Below are positions 46,101 through 56,422 of a stretch of DNA of 64,000 bases, one piece after another; position 1 is the first letter of the stretch, and each line of letters starts with the position of its first letter. Where the stretch lies: assembly GCF_030408855.1 (NCBI RefSeq), contig NZ_CP047358.1:1736001-1800000 (forward strand), in the 5' to 3' direction. Both the position numbers and the translations under genes were made by a program. Origin of the DNA: Corynebacterium glaucum (GTDB taxonomy: Bacteria; Actinomycetota; Actinomycetes; Mycobacteriales; Mycobacteriaceae). The notes below the pieces were generated by a model. The model was not told the origin of the DNA. It was given only the letters and a program-made list of their open reading frames with translations, and did no database searches.

Positions 46101-47723
46101 ATGGCTGAGAAGACGAATTCCAAAGCCGCTGAGCGCCACCTGGAAGTCGAGGTGAAACTCGCCGTCGATGAGCACACCGGTGTACCCGACCTCACCCAGC
46201 TGCCCGGCGTGGCATCGATGCTCGGCACCGAGCAGCACGACCTGTCGGCGATTTACTACGACACCGCCGACCTGCGCCTGACCCGCGAGAAGATCACGCT
46301 GCGCCGCCGCACCGGCGGTGCCGACGACGGCTGGCACATGAAGCTGCCCATCGCCGGCGGGCGCAAGGAGCTGCGCGTGCCCATCGAGGACCCGGCAAAG
46401 GTGCCCGAGGAGCTGCTCAACGAGGTGCGCGCGATCGTGCGCAACGAGCCGCTCGAACCGATCGCGCAGGTGGATAACCGCCGCGTGGAGTCGAAGCTGG
46501 CAGGCGAGCAGGGCGAAGCGATCGCAGAGTTTTGCGACGACCACGTCACCGCGTGGTCCCTGCTCCCAGGCGGCGAACGAACCTCCTGGCGCGAGTGGGA
46601 AGTGGAGCTCGCCGAGGCGATTGCAGGCACCGAAGACGGCGACGACCTGATCCGTCAGGCCACGTCGTTTTTGATCGCTTCGGGGGCGCGCAAGTCGTCG
46701 TCACCCTCAAAGCTTGCAACCGCATTGGGTGAGACGGTGCATACCGCTCCCCTGCCGCCCCACCTGCAGTCGCAGGGTCTGGACGAAGACTCGCCGGCCG
46801 CCGCGGTGGTAGATGCCCTGCGCGCGCAGCGCGACGAGATTGTGGCGTGGGAGCCGCGCGTGCGGGCCGACGAGTGGGATTCCGTGCACCAGCTGCGCGT
46901 GGCTACGCGCGAGATGCGCTCGCTGCTGGAGACGTTCGAGGGCATCCTCGAAGGCGACCAGCTCGAGGAGCTTGAGCGCGAGCTGAAGCAGACCGCAGCG
47001 GTCCTCGGCGAGGCGCGCGATGCGGAGGTCGTCGAGGAGCGATTCGCCGAGCTCTTGGACACCGACGAGAGCGGGCTTATCGACGACACTGCCCGCGCCC
47101 ATGTCGAACAGGACATGCGCAAGGATTATGAGGCGGCTCATGCCGAGATCGTCGAGATGCTCAACTCCGATCGCTTCATGGACATGCTCGACGACATCGA
47201 CCACCTGCTGGCGAACCCGCCGGTGGCCGCGAGCGACGACGACTCGGAAAGCGACGAGGGCGGCACCGAGAGCAAGGTCAGCGAGAAGGAGTCGCGCGCG
47301 ATCATGCTGGAGCACCTGGAGAAGGCGTATAAGAAGGTGATCAAGCGCGACAAGAAGGTCGATGAGTTCTACCACGACACCGACCTGCCGCTGCACGAGC
47401 GTGAGGAATATGTCCACGATGTGCGCAAGGCCGTGAAAAAGCTTCGCTATGCGACGGCTGCGGCGCAGTCCGCCGGGATCAAGACCGGGCGCCTGTCCAA
47501 GGCCGCGAAAGCGATGCAGGAGGTGCTGGGAGACTTCCAGGACGCGGTGACCTCGCGCGATCGGATCCTGCGCCTTTCCGGCGAAGCCCGCGAGCGCGGC
47601 GAAGACACCTTCTCGTACGGCATCCTCTACCAGCGCGAACTGGCGCGTGGTGATGCCGCGCTCGCTGGGTACGACGAGGCGATGCGCAACCTGAAGAAAG
47701 CGTTCAAGAAAGTGAAGTCCTAG
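46101..47723 (+). CDS. CYTH-CHAD domain protein
   Basis: 540 aa from an ATG after GAGGAG. The N-terminal CYTH domain (about 8-205) has the ExExK strand in HLEVEVKLAV and charged tunnel residues. CYTH enzymes act on triphosphates (inorganic triphosphate, thiamine triphosphate). The CHAD domain (about 225-535) is an all-helical, histidine- and arginine-rich fold (SVHQLRVATREMRSLLETF, YVHDVRKAVKKLRYATAAAQ) that binds polyphosphate. An acidic insert near residues 375-395 interrupts it. A role in polyphosphate metabolism is likely by family. Confidence 0.9.
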   Translation: MAEKTNSKAAERHLEVEVKLAVDEHTGVPDLTQLPGVASMLGTEQHDLSAIYYDTADLRLTREKITLRRRTGGADDGWHMKLPIAGGRKELRVPIEDPAKVPEELLNEVRAIVRNEPLEPIAQVDNRRVESKLAGEQGEAIAEFCDDHVTAWSLLPGGERTSWREWEVELAEAIAGTEDGDDLIRQATSFLIASGARKSSSPSKLATALGETVHTAPLPPHLQSQGLDEDSPAAAVVDALRAQRDEIVAWEPRVRADEWDSVHQLRVATREMRSLLETFEGILEGDQLEELERELKQTAAVLGEARDAEVVEERFAELLDTDESGLIDDTARAHVEQDMRKDYEAAHAEIVEMLNSDRFMDMLDDIDHLLANPPVAASDDDSESDEGGTESKVSEKESRAIMLEHLEKAYKKVIKRDKKVDEFYHDTDLPLHEREEYVHDVRKAVKKLRYATAAAQSAGIKTGRLSKAAKAMQEVLGDFQDAVTSRDRILRLSGEARERGEDTFSYGILYQRELARGDAALAGYDEAMRNLKKAFKKVKS

Positions 47724-47754
47724 GCGTTAGCGGCTCGTGGCTCGTCGCTAATGC
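47724..47754. terminator. Bidirectional hairpin between convergent genes
   Basis: GCGTTAGCG and CGCTAATGC pair with one G-T wobble, overlapping the stop codon of the minus-strand permease. No long T-tracts are present. Confidence 0.5.
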
Positions 47755-50246
47755 ACGAGCGCTGCGACCGGCGGGATGGCCGCCGCCCGGCGCGCCGGCA
47801 GCAGCGCCGCCAATGCTGCCGCTGCGAGTAGGACCACGAGCAGTGCGGCGAGGGAAAGCCACGGGACGGCTGCGAACACGTAGAGCTGTTCGCCGCCGAG
47901 CAGCGCATGAGCGCCAGCGATCCCGAACAGCACCCCGAACGCCATGCCGATGAGACTGGCGGCCGATGCGAGTAGCAGCGTTTCCGCCAAGATCATGCCG
48001 GTGATCTGACTGCGCAGGGCGCCAAGCGCGCGAAGGAGCCCAATCTCTCGGGTGCGTTCAGTCACTGACAGCGCGACGGTGTTGGACAACCCCACCACCG
48101 CAATCAGCAGTGCCACGGCGAGGAACGCGAGCCCCAGGGCGACAAACTGCGCGATCTCCGCGTTGGCCTCGAGCCGTTGCACGGCGGGGCTACTCAGCGC
48201 CGCCACGCCAGGTAGCTGTGCGATCGCGTCCATCGCTTCCAGCGGGTCCGCGTCGGGCACCAGCTTCACCCACACGCTTAACGACGCCTCGTTGAAACGC
48301 TCAAGGTCAGACGGATGCACAATACCCATAATCGGCGCTCCGTCAACCACGGTGACCGCGAAATCGTGCTCGGTGCCCGGCTGCCGCAAGGTGACGGTGC
48401 CAGGACCCGACCCTCCGGTGGTCTCCGGTGTTGGCGGCAGGATGATCGTCCCCGGCGCTGGTCCGGGGATCACCGCATCGGTGCGGAGCACGCTGCTCAA
48501 CTGCGGGTTCCATGCCGCGACCGTCATCGGACCGCCGCCGTCCGGTGATGCTGAGAACGACGCGTCGAGCATGACATCGGCGACCACAGCGCTGGCGGCA
48601 ACTTCGGTGAGCTGACTGATCTGGGCCGACAGTTCGGCAGGATCTCCGGCGGGAACTTCGGCTTCACCGCTTGGGGTGACGGTGATGTCCATTGGCGTCG
48701 CACCCTCGAAAACCTGGCCAAGCGTGGCTTGGGCGGTGGCGCTGCCCGTCAACAACGCCGCCATCAACGTGGTGCCGATCCATACCGCGACGGCGGTAGC
48801 GCCGGAGCGCCCGGGATTGCGGCGCAGCTGCTCGCGCGCCAAGTCAGCTTGCGACCCAACTCGGGTTCCGGCAATCAGGCCCAGTCCCAGGGCCGCGCAC
48901 GTGAAAATCGGCGCTGCAGCCAACATCAACCCGGCACACGCGGCGAGCGCGCCCAGCACCACAAGCACAATCGAGGCGGCAAACCCGCCAGCCACAGTCA
49001 CACCAACGCCAGCGACGAGCAGCGCGAACGCGGCTGCAAGGCGGACACGGCGGGGTACGCGGCGGCGACCACGTTCAACACCGCCTGCCCCGCCAGCCCC
49101 GCCAACCTCGCTAGCCGGTTCCGCGCGGCGGAGCGCCTCGATCGGAGCCACGCGGGTTGCCAGCTTCGCGGGCCAGAGCGCCGCAAGCACACTCGGAATC
49201 ACCCCTGCCGCCAGTGCTAGTACGATTAGCCGCACCCAAAATCCCAGTTGTGAAGCTGCCGCTGGCAGTCCCTGAAGTACCGCAGCGCCGACTACCGCAC
49301 CGACTACCGTGCCCAGCACGAACCCGCCTAGCGCACCGAGCACACCGACGGAAGCAGCACGGGCGAGGACTGCGGAGAACACTTGCCGTCGCAAAGCGCC
49401 AATGCTCCGAAGCAAAGCGATCTCGCGGGTACTGCGCGCGAGCTGCAGGCGGTAGTTGTTGCCGATCACCACGAGCGCGGCCAGCAACGCCACCGCGGTG
49501 AGCAGCTGCAGCGCGAGCATGATCGTGCGGGTCCCGGCCGCATACTTGGAAGCGTTGGCAGCAACAAAAGCTTCACTATTCTCGACGGTCGCAACGCGGC
49601 CGGATTCGTGGCCGGATTCGTCGACGGCTGCGGCGACCTCCCCGTGAGCCTGGTTGACGTTGCCACTCGCGTGGGCGAGAAGTGCGGTGCTCCCCTCGAG
49701 CCCCAAAAGGCGTTGCGCCGCGCGGGGCGAGCAAACGAGCGTGGACAGCGCTGGCTCCGCGGTCGCGCCGGGCTTCGCCGTCGCGGTGCCGACAATGGTG
49801 ATGGTTTCGGTACCACCGCTGTAGCCTTCGACCGTGATCTCGGCGCCGGTGAGGTAGCGCGTGGGCTTGCCGGGGACCTCCACCAGGACGGCTTCGTTGT
49901 CATCGCTGGGCATGCGGCCGGCGGTAAGGCGGATCAGGGTGTCGTCGTTAAGCGATTGCACTCCGATGGCCGCACCGAGCTCATCGTCGATGATTGCTGT
50001 GCCAGCCACCTGTTCGGTTACTTCCGCAACGCCTGGCAGCGCACGGATCTGATCCGAAAGACTCGACGGCAGGTCCGCGCCGCTGGGGGCGGTGACGATC
50101 ACGTCGGCGTTGCCGGTGGCGGTGCGCGCGGCGCGTTCGAGATCACTGCGCACGCCTGCCTGGATCATCGCGGTGAACACCACAAGCGCGGTGGCGAAGA
50201 GGACCGCGATCAGCGTTGCAGGCGAGGTTCGTAAGACGCGGCGCAC
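47748..50246 (-). CDS. FtsX/MacB-type ABC permease
   Basis: 832 aa with the double FtsX layout: helix 1 at the very start (TLIAVLFATALVVFTAMIQA), a large outer domain, three helices about residues 250-370 (ALQLLTAVALLAALVVIGNN), a second block beginning near 415 and a final three-helix FtsX unit (LGLAFLAVALLIAVVGLSNT ... ERTREIGLLRALGALRSQI). Such pairs export peptides or lipoproteins, or act as bacitracin/antimicrobial peptide systems. It is one base after the ATPase gene. Confidence 0.9.
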   Translation of the reverse strand: MRRVLRTSPATLIAVLFATALVVFTAMIQAGVRSDLERAARTATGNADVIVTAPSGADLPSSLSDQIRALPGVAEVTEQVAGTAIIDDELGAAIGVQSLNDDTLIRLTAGRMPSDDNEAVLVEVPGKPTRYLTGAEITVEGYSGGTETITIVGTATAKPGATAEPALSTLVCSPRAAQRLLGLEGSTALLAHASGNVNQAHGEVAAAVDESGHESGRVATVENSEAFVAANASKYAAGTRTIMLALQLLTAVALLAALVVIGNNYRLQLARSTREIALLRSIGALRRQVFSAVLARAASVGVLGALGGFVLGTVVGAVVGAAVLQGLPAAASQLGFWVRLIVLALAAGVIPSVLAALWPAKLATRVAPIEALRRAEPASEVGGAGGAGGVERGRRRVPRRVRLAAAFALLVAGVGVTVAGGFAASIVLVVLGALAACAGLMLAAAPIFTCAALGLGLIAGTRVGSQADLAREQLRRNPGRSGATAVAVWIGTTLMAALLTGSATAQATLGQVFEGATPMDITVTPSGEAEVPAGDPAELSAQISQLTEVAASAVVADVMLDASFSASPDGGGPMTVAAWNPQLSSVLRTDAVIPGPAPGTIILPPTPETTGGSGPGTVTLRQPGTEHDFAVTVVDGAPIMGIVHPSDLERFNEASLSVWVKLVPDADPLEAMDAIAQLPGVAALSSPAVQRLEANAEIAQFVALGLAFLAVALLIAVVGLSNTVALSVTERTREIGLLRALGALRSQITGMILAETLLLASAASLIGMAFGVLFGIAGAHALLGGEQLYVFAAVPWLSLAALLVVLLAAAALAALLPARRAAAIPPVAALVH

Positions 50247-50247
50247 G

Positions 50248-50946
50248 TTAACTCACCTGGCTTAGGGCGGTGTCGTGGGTGACGCGGCCGTCGCAAAGCT
50301 CAATGATCCTGTCTGACCACTTTGCGGCCGCTTGGTCATGGGTGACCATGATGAGTGTCTGCCCGAGTTCGTTAGAAAGTCGGCGCAGAAACTGCATGAG
50401 CGTCTCGCTGGTGGCTTGGTCGAGCGCGCCGGTGGGTTCGTCGGCGAAGATGATGTCCGGCTGGGTGATCAGCGCCCGCGCCACCGCGACACGCTGCTGC
50501 TGGCCGCCGGAAAGCTCCGTCGGACAGTGCGCGAGGCGATCCTTAAGGCCCAGCATGGCCACAACATGATCGAACCATTGCTTGTCGACGCCACGCTTCG
50601 CCATCGTCAGCGGAAGCGAGATGTTGTCGCGCGCGTTGAGCGTGGGCAGCAAATTGAATGCCTGGAAAATGAAGCCGATGCGGTCGCGACGGGTGACGGT
50701 GAGCTGGTCGTCGCGCATGGCGGTGAGCTCGTCGCCGTCCAAAAACACTTGGCCCGCATCCACGGTGTCCAGGCCAGCGGCGCACTGCATGAGCGTGGAT
50801 TTGCCGGATCCGGACGGGCCCATAATGGCTACGAACTGCCCGCGCGGCACGTCCAAACTGACCCCGTCAAGCGCGCGGACCGCGCCCGCACCCGCGCCGT
50901 AGGTTTTCTCTAGCGCCTGAACGCGCAACAAAGGGTGAAGTGTCAT
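50248..50946 (-). CDS. ABC transporter ATP-binding protein (LolD/MacB type)
   Basis: 232 aa. Walker A GPSGSGKST near residue 43, FIFQAFNLLPTLNARDNISL after the Q-loop, signature LSGGQQQRVAVARAL, Walker B IIFADEPTGALDQ and switch HDQAAA. The FQxFNLLP pattern places it with LolD/MacB/BceA ATPases that work with FtsX-type permeases, here the next gene. It is divergent from a histidine kinase gene, the arrangement expected if the kinase controls the transporter. Confidence 0.94.
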   Translation of the reverse strand: MTLHPLLRVQALEKTYGAGAGAVRALDGVSLDVPRGQFVAIMGPSGSGKSTLMQCAAGLDTVDAGQVFLDGDELTAMRDDQLTVTRRDRIGFIFQAFNLLPTLNARDNISLPLTMAKRGVDKQWFDHVVAMLGLKDRLAHCPTELSGGQQQRVAVARALITQPDIIFADEPTGALDQATSETLMQFLRRLSNELGQTLIMVTHDQAAAKWSDRIIELCDGRVTHDTALSQVS

Positions 50947-51057
50947 GGGCGGTAGTGTGCCCAGTGCGCAGGCGGCACCACATCGGCCTGCGGTACACAG
51001 TTTTCATCTACCCCAGGAGGATGCGCTTCGTGCGGGCAAGCAAGGAGAATACGGCGC

Positions 51058-52287
51058 ATGGTTGAGCAACTCGCCGAGTGCGTCAAAGCCCGTCCCCTGG
51101 CGTGGGGCGGCGCAGTTGCGTTGCTCGCGTACCCCCTGGTGGCGATCGGGGCACTCGCGCGCTACCCCCTCGCCGAAGAATGGCCGGTCCTGCTGCTGGC
51201 GCTCGCGTTCACGCTGCCGCTCGTGTTCCTCTTCGCCATCCCCGAGCTCACCGTGGCGCTGAGTGCACCGGCGTTCATCGGGCAGATCGTGCTGGGTCGG
51301 GTGACCGAGTCCGAAGACCTCACCTCCGGCAACGTGGTGCCGCTGATGGGCCTGTGCGTCATCGCCGCGAACCGCGACCCGAAGCGCACCCGCTGGTGGA
51401 CTGCCGCCGCAGTGCTCGCGATGACCGCCCACACCTGGTTCCGGTGGAATAGCTCAACGGACCGCCCGGCGCGCACCATCGTCGAGTGGATCCTGGACCC
51501 TATCCCCGTCCTACTCATCTCCGCGGTGCCGGTACTCGGCGCGGTGCTGCTTGGCGTGGTTATCCGCATGCAGGGCGAGCGCGCGGCGATGCTCACCGCC
51601 CAGGCAGCGCAGGCCGAGCGCGACCGCCACCTCACCACCCAGCTCGCGGTGGAGCAGGAACGCTCCCGCATCGCGGCCGATCTGCATGACATCCTTGCGC
51701 ATTCGCTTTCGGTGATCGCGGTGCAAACCGACGCCGCGGCACACGTGCTCAAGCACTCGCCCGCCGCTCCCCCGGCTGCCCGCGACGCAGTCACCGCCGC
51801 CCACGACGCGGCCGTGCACGCGCTGCAGGAAACCCGCGCCCTCGTGCGCGCGGTCGGTGCCCCGCCAGAGGACCACACCCCGCAGCCCACCTTGTCGCAG
51901 CTGCCGGAACTCGTGCGCTCGTGCGACCCCGCGGGCAACCGCTTCGAGCTCCACAGCACCGTCGACCTCGCAGAAATCCAGTTGGCCCCCTCCGCCCAGG
52001 TCGCGCTCTACCGCATCGTCCAAGAGTCGCTGACCAACGTCATGCGCCACGCGGGCGAGGACGCCCAAGCGCAGGTCAGGGTCACCGAGCACGCTGGGCA
52101 GGTCCGCGTGGAAGTCGTCGATAATGGCAAAGCCCCGCAACCCGACGGCGCGCGCGGCCGCGGGATCGCCAACATGACCCAGCGTGCCCGCAGTGCCGGC
52201 GGCGAGCTTTCGGCAGGCCCCCACCCCGAAAGAGGGTTCGCAGTGGTTGCGCAGGTGCCGCTCGCAGTTTCGGAGGGTGCCCTATGA
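51058..52287 (+). CDS. Sensor histidine kinase (NarL/DesK-type)
   Basis: 409 aa. About four to five N-terminal membrane helices (residues 15-165), then HisKA_3 dimerisation with the phospho-histidine in RIAADLHDILAHSLSVIAVQ, and an HATPase with the N-box in RIVQESLTNVMRHAGEDAQA and the G-box GARGRGIANMTQRARS. There is no large outer sensor, so it is an intramembrane-sensing type, as in kinases that detect cell-wall antibiotics through an ABC partner. It overlaps the regulator gene by four bases. Confidence 0.93.
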   Translation: MVEQLAECVKARPLAWGGAVALLAYPLVAIGALARYPLAEEWPVLLLALAFTLPLVFLFAIPELTVALSAPAFIGQIVLGRVTESEDLTSGNVVPLMGLCVIAANRDPKRTRWWTAAAVLAMTAHTWFRWNSSTDRPARTIVEWILDPIPVLLISAVPVLGAVLLGVVIRMQGERAAMLTAQAAQAERDRHLTTQLAVEQERSRIAADLHDILAHSLSVIAVQTDAAAHVLKHSPAAPPAARDAVTAAHDAAVHALQETRALVRAVGAPPEDHTPQPTLSQLPELVRSCDPAGNRFELHSTVDLAEIQLAPSAQVALYRIVQESLTNVMRHAGEDAQAQVRVTEHAGQVRVEVVDNGKAPQPDGARGRGIANMTQRARSAGGELSAGPHPERGFAVVAQVPLAVSEGAL

Positions 52288-52952
52288 TTCGCATTTTGCT
52301 TGTCGACGACCAGGAGCTGGTGCGGACCGGCTTCCGCCTGGTGCTCAGCACTGCGGGCGATATGGACGTGGTCGGCGAGGCCGCTGACGGACGCGCGGCG
52401 CTTGAGTTGCTGGAGGGCGGGCTTGCGGTGGATGTGTGCTGCATGGACATCCGCATGCCCCGGATGGACGGGATCGAGGCGACACGCGCCATCACGGCCG
52501 CGGGAATTCCCACCCGCGTGATTGCGCTGACCACGTTCGACCGCGACGAGTTCGTTTACGAAGCGCTCGCCGCCGGAGCGTCGGGGTTCTTACTCAAGGA
52601 CTGCGGTGCGGAGGATCTGCTCGCGGGCATCCGCACCGTGGCCGCCGGCAATGCGATGCTTGCGCCGTCCGCGACTGCGCGGGTAATCGAGCGGTTCCGC
52701 CCGCACATGGGCGCGCAGAGCCCGGCCGCGCTCGCGGCCAAGCTGGAGGCGCAACTTTCGCCGCGCGAGCTTGAGGTGCTTACCGCGATCGCGCAGGGGT
52801 TAAGCAACCAAGAAGTCGCCGCGGCGCTGCACATGGCCGAGACCACGGTCAAAAGCCACGTCGGACACCTACTGAGCAAGCTCGGCGCGAGGGACCGGGT
52901 GCAGCTGGTGATCACCGCCTACGACGCTGGATTGGTCACGCCGCGGCGGTAG
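52284..52952 (+). CDS. Response regulator, LuxR/NarL type
   Basis: 222 aa. The receiver domain has the acidic pair in LLVDDQELVRTG, phospho-acceptor Asp55 in CCMDIRMPRMDG and lysine in LLKDCGAEDLL. The LuxR helix-turn-helix is LSPRELEVLTAIAQGLSNQE followed by VKSHVGHLLSKLGARDRV. It is the kinase's partner and probably controls the divergent ABC genes. It carries the variant GCTTGTCGACG at 52298 in the codons for LLVDD. Confidence 0.94.
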   Translation: MIRILLVDDQELVRTGFRLVLSTAGDMDVVGEAADGRAALELLEGGLAVDVCCMDIRMPRMDGIEATRAITAAGIPTRVIALTTFDRDEFVYEALAAGASGFLLKDCGAEDLLAGIRTVAAGNAMLAPSATARVIERFRPHMGAQSPAALAAKLEAQLSPRELEVLTAIAQGLSNQEVAAALHMAETTVKSHVGHLLSKLGARDRVQLVITAYDAGLVTPRR

Positions 52953-52974
52953 GCGCTCGCAAGCGACTTTCGAC

Positions 52975-53187
52975 TTAGTTGCGCCGCTCCCAGGACGGGG
53001 TGGCGCCCCAGTTGTCATCAGCCTGGTCAGCGGCATCGGCGCGCTTCGTGCGTTCTGCGGCGATCGCGATGGCCTGCTCCGCTTCCTCGCGGGTGTCGTA
53101 GGGGCCCATCCGGTTATCCCATGAGTCCACTTTGCCCTGAGTGACCTCGCCGGTAGCGGGGTTGTAGTAGAACTTCTCGTCGGCCAT
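52975..53187 (-). CDS. Small hydrophilic protein, SPOR-like
   Basis: 70 aa from the ATG at 53187, fixed by AAGGAG eight bases upstream; an in-frame ATG further up lacks a site. The sequence EKFYYNPATGEVTQGKVDSW, then RMGPYDTREEAEQAIAIAAE, resembles small actinobacterial proteins with a SPOR-like strand-helix unit. Monocistronic and convergent with the response regulator. Function unknown. Confidence 0.7.
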   Translation of the reverse strand: MADEKFYYNPATGEVTQGKVDSWDNRMGPYDTREEAEQAIAIAAERTKRADAADQADDNWGATPSWERRN

Positions 53188-53303
53188 GTCGTGCTCCTTT
53201 GGGGTCATGAAAATCTAGCGAAGATTGTGCGCACTACCCTACCTGCGTGCGTTGGTAGTGTGGGTCACAGAACATACCGCCGGGGAAAGGCAACTGAAGA
53301 AAC

Positions 53304-54503
53304 ATGGCCACGTGGAAAAGCCCTGCAACCAGCCCAGTGGAGCGCGCTCGCGAGGAGCACAAACGCCGCACCGGCGCGGAGGCGACGCATTGCGCATCAG
53401 CGCCCGGCACCTGGGTACTCATCGGAGAGAACGTGGATCACTTCGGCGGCGTGACCATCATGGGGCTGGCGGGCCAGCGCGTTGCCGCGTGCGTGAGTCG
53501 GCGGAACGACGACGTGATCTCGGTGCACTCCGAGGGCCCGTTCGCTGAGCCAGTGGTGGGCGAAACCTCGCTCGCCGAGCTTGCTGCCGGGGAGATCGAG
53601 CACCCGTGGCTCCGCCGCCGCGCCGGCCTGGTGCAGCACCTAATCAGCCGCCAAGTGATTTCCCGCGACACCACCGGACTGAACATCACCGTAGTTTCCG
53701 ATGTACCGCTGGGAGCGGGCCTAGGCGCGCTGTACGCCGCGGATGCCGCGATCGCGCTTGCGCTCGCCGCCGACAACCCCGAGGCGGACGAGCCGCCGAT
53801 GCGCGCCCGCCTCGCCGAGATCTGCTCCGCCAACGTGGCCGCGAACTCCACGCTGCCGCTGCTGCGCGCCCGCCACACCGTGGCGCTGCGCGGCACGGCT
53901 GGCCAGATCAACGTGGTCGATTACGCGGACAACTCGATTACCCAGGCACCCCACCCAGCAAAGATGGGCGTGCGGATCTTCTCCGTCGCAACCAGCTTCG
54001 GTCAGCCCTACGGCGAGCAGGCGGAACGGCTCGCCGAGTGGCGCAACTTCATCGACGAGGCGGTGGCAAACTTCGGTGTGACCTCGCTGCGTGAACTGCC
54101 GGAGAACGTGGACCGCGTTGTCGAGTGGGTCGAGGCCCGGCGCGACGCCGGTGACAAGGATGCCCCGGACCCGGCGACCGCGCGCCGCTGGGTGCAGTTC
54201 TGCGAGACGGAGACGCTGCGCAGCCTCGCAACCGCGAAGGCATTGCGCTCGCGACGGGGCAACGAGCTGCTCACGCTGCTGAACTCGCCGACCGAGCAGC
54301 ACGACATCGAGACTCCCGACTCTCTGGTGGCGCTCGCGCTCGAGCGCGGCGCGGCGGCGGCCCGCCCGGCGGCAGCCGGTTCCTCCCAGGCCGTCGTGGC
54401 GTTCGTGCCGGTGCGCGAGGCAGAAGAGTTCGCCGAGACCTTTGCCAAGGACTTCGAAATCACCGAGGTCGGCCAGGGCGAACCGGCGCGTCTCGAAGAC
54501 TAG
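53304..54503 (+). CDS. Galactokinase-like GHMP-family protein
   Basis: 399 aa. The N-terminus APGTWVLIGENVDHFGG matches the sugar-binding galactokinase signature (GEHTDYNGG type) but in altered form. The second motif is DVPLGAGLGAL (P-x-G-x-G-L). The region that usually contains the catalytic Asp in M-D-Q reads T-A-G-Q, and the third motif G-G-G-F-G-G is replaced by AAAGSSQAVVAFV. Galactose phosphorylation is therefore doubtful; a diverged kinase or regulator is possible. No galT or galE lies near. Confidence 0.7.
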   Translation: MATWKSPATSPVERAREEHKRRTGAEATHCASAPGTWVLIGENVDHFGGVTIMGLAGQRVAACVSRRNDDVISVHSEGPFAEPVVGETSLAELAAGEIEHPWLRRRAGLVQHLISRQVISRDTTGLNITVVSDVPLGAGLGALYAADAAIALALAADNPEADEPPMRARLAEICSANVAANSTLPLLRARHTVALRGTAGQINVVDYADNSITQAPHPAKMGVRIFSVATSFGQPYGEQAERLAEWRNFIDEAVANFGVTSLRELPENVDRVVEWVEARRDAGDKDAPDPATARRWVQFCETETLRSLATAKALRSRRGNELLTLLNSPTEQHDIETPDSLVALALERGAAAARPAAAGSSQAVVAFVPVREAEEFAETFAKDFEITEVGQGEPARLED

Positions 54504-55895
54504 CTAGTCCGCCGGCCAGGCGAACTCCACCTCGCGCGCAGACGGATCGGCGCGGATCAGCGAGAACATCCCTTGGATACCCTCCGCCGGGGCGCCGATC
54601 GAAGGCGCCAGCACCGGCGGCTGCACCACGAAGATGCGCGCCCGATCCTGCTCCTCAGCGCCGCGCTTGAGCACCACACCGCTGAAGTTCTGCCCCACCC
54701 ACGGCGCAAGCACGGTCGCCTCGGTCAGGTGCAACGCAGCCTTGTCCACCGTGTTCGCGAGCTGCGAAGTCCGCGCCATCGTCGCCATCACCGTCGGCGC
54801 GTCGTCTTCGACCCACGACGGCACCTCGTAGCCGCCGCAGATCGCCAGGCACACCTCGGTGGCGTAGCGGTCGATCAGCCTGCGCAGCGGCGCGGTGACG
54901 TGGCTGTAGTAGCCGCCGATACCGGCGTGCACCTCGGCTTCCTTCTCGCTGAGATCCACGTACCCGGATCCGCGCAAGAGTTTCTGCGCCTCACGCATCA
55001 CCGCCATGCCCGTCGGCGTATCCGCGTCCACGCCGGCCAAGAACTCACCGATCCCCCCGGTGACTTCGTAGCCCAGGTTGCGCACCTCGCGTCGAAACTC
55101 GGCTTCCGCATCGCGCGGAGCGGGTCCCAGCGTGCGCAGGAACCCCACGCCAGCATCGACCATCATCCGCCCGGCCACCATGCCGGTGAGCAGCGAGATC
55201 TCAGAGTTGTAATCCATCACCGCGTGCCGCGGCTCAATCACCAGCTCAAACGCGCCGGCATCCTCCACCACACGCACCGAAGGCAGTCGCAGGTTAATCG
55301 CGGAGCGCCGCAGCGACGACTGTTGCCGCAGCCAGCCAACTTGGGGCAGTTTGCTTATCGACGGATGCTCCGCACGCCGTCGGAAAGCAAGCTGCACTTC
55401 GTCGTAATCCAGGCGTGCGACCGAGTGAACGAGCGCGCGCTCCACGTGGGCATCTTCCACCTCACCTTCGGCGTCCAGGTCGAACGTCCAGAGCACCGCA
55501 GGGCGATCGACGTTGGGCAGCAGCGACGCGGAGCCTTCGGACAGTGCAGGCGGGTGGAGGCGCGCGGGTTCGTCGGGAAGGTACACGGTCTGGCCGCGCA
55601 CCAGCGACTCCTGCTTGACCAAGCTGGAAGGTTCGACGAACGCGGCCACGTCGGCGATGGCGTAGTACACCCGGTACCCGTCGCCACGCGACTCGATGTA
55701 GAGGGCTTGGTCGAGGTCTTTCGACCCCGGCGGGTCGATGGTGACAAAGGGGATGTCGCGGGCATCGCGGCGCCGATCCGCGTGCGCGTCGGTGAGTTGT
55801 GCGGCTTCAGCCTCCACCGCAGGTGTGAAATCCGTCGGCACATCGAACTCGTCGGCAAGTGCCCGGAAATTCAGTGGCGCGGCGTAAAGCTTCAT
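54504..55895 (-). CDS. RNB-domain (RNase II-like) exoribonuclease
   Basis: 463 aa from the ATG at 55895 (MKLYAAPLNF). The RNB catalytic segment TIDPPGSKDLDQALYIES has the aspartates that hold Mg2+, followed by YAIADVAAFVEPSS and, near the end, HVTAPLRRLIDRYATEV. It is shorter than E. coli RNase II/R (no clear cold-shock or S1 domains), as in the actinobacterial short form. It is expected to degrade RNA 3'-5'. It lies just downstream of rnpB. It holds a GCTTATCGACG copy at 55353, read in yet another frame. Confidence 0.88.
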   Translation of the reverse strand: MKLYAAPLNFRALADEFDVPTDFTPAVEAEAAQLTDAHADRRRDARDIPFVTIDPPGSKDLDQALYIESRGDGYRVYYAIADVAAFVEPSSLVKQESLVRGQTVYLPDEPARLHPPALSEGSASLLPNVDRPAVLWTFDLDAEGEVEDAHVERALVHSVARLDYDEVQLAFRRRAEHPSISKLPQVGWLRQQSSLRRSAINLRLPSVRVVEDAGAFELVIEPRHAVMDYNSEISLLTGMVAGRMMVDAGVGFLRTLGPAPRDAEAEFRREVRNLGYEVTGGIGEFLAGVDADTPTGMAVMREAQKLLRGSGYVDLSEKEAEVHAGIGGYYSHVTAPLRRLIDRYATEVCLAICGGYEVPSWVEDDAPTVMATMARTSQLANTVDKAALHLTEATVLAPWVGQNFSGVVLKRGAEEQDRARIFVVQPPVLAPSIGAPAEGIQGMFSLIRADPSAREVEFAWPAD

Positions 55896-55948
55896 GATCA
55901 GCCATCGTGCCAGAAAACCGCCGCGAGTTGGCGACATGAAATGGCATG

Positions 55949-56367
<419 letters not shown>

Positions 56368-56422
56368 TGCGTTGAGTGTACGCCTGTAGTAGGCGTTGAG
56401 GAAAGCGGGAGCCGAGCAGTAC

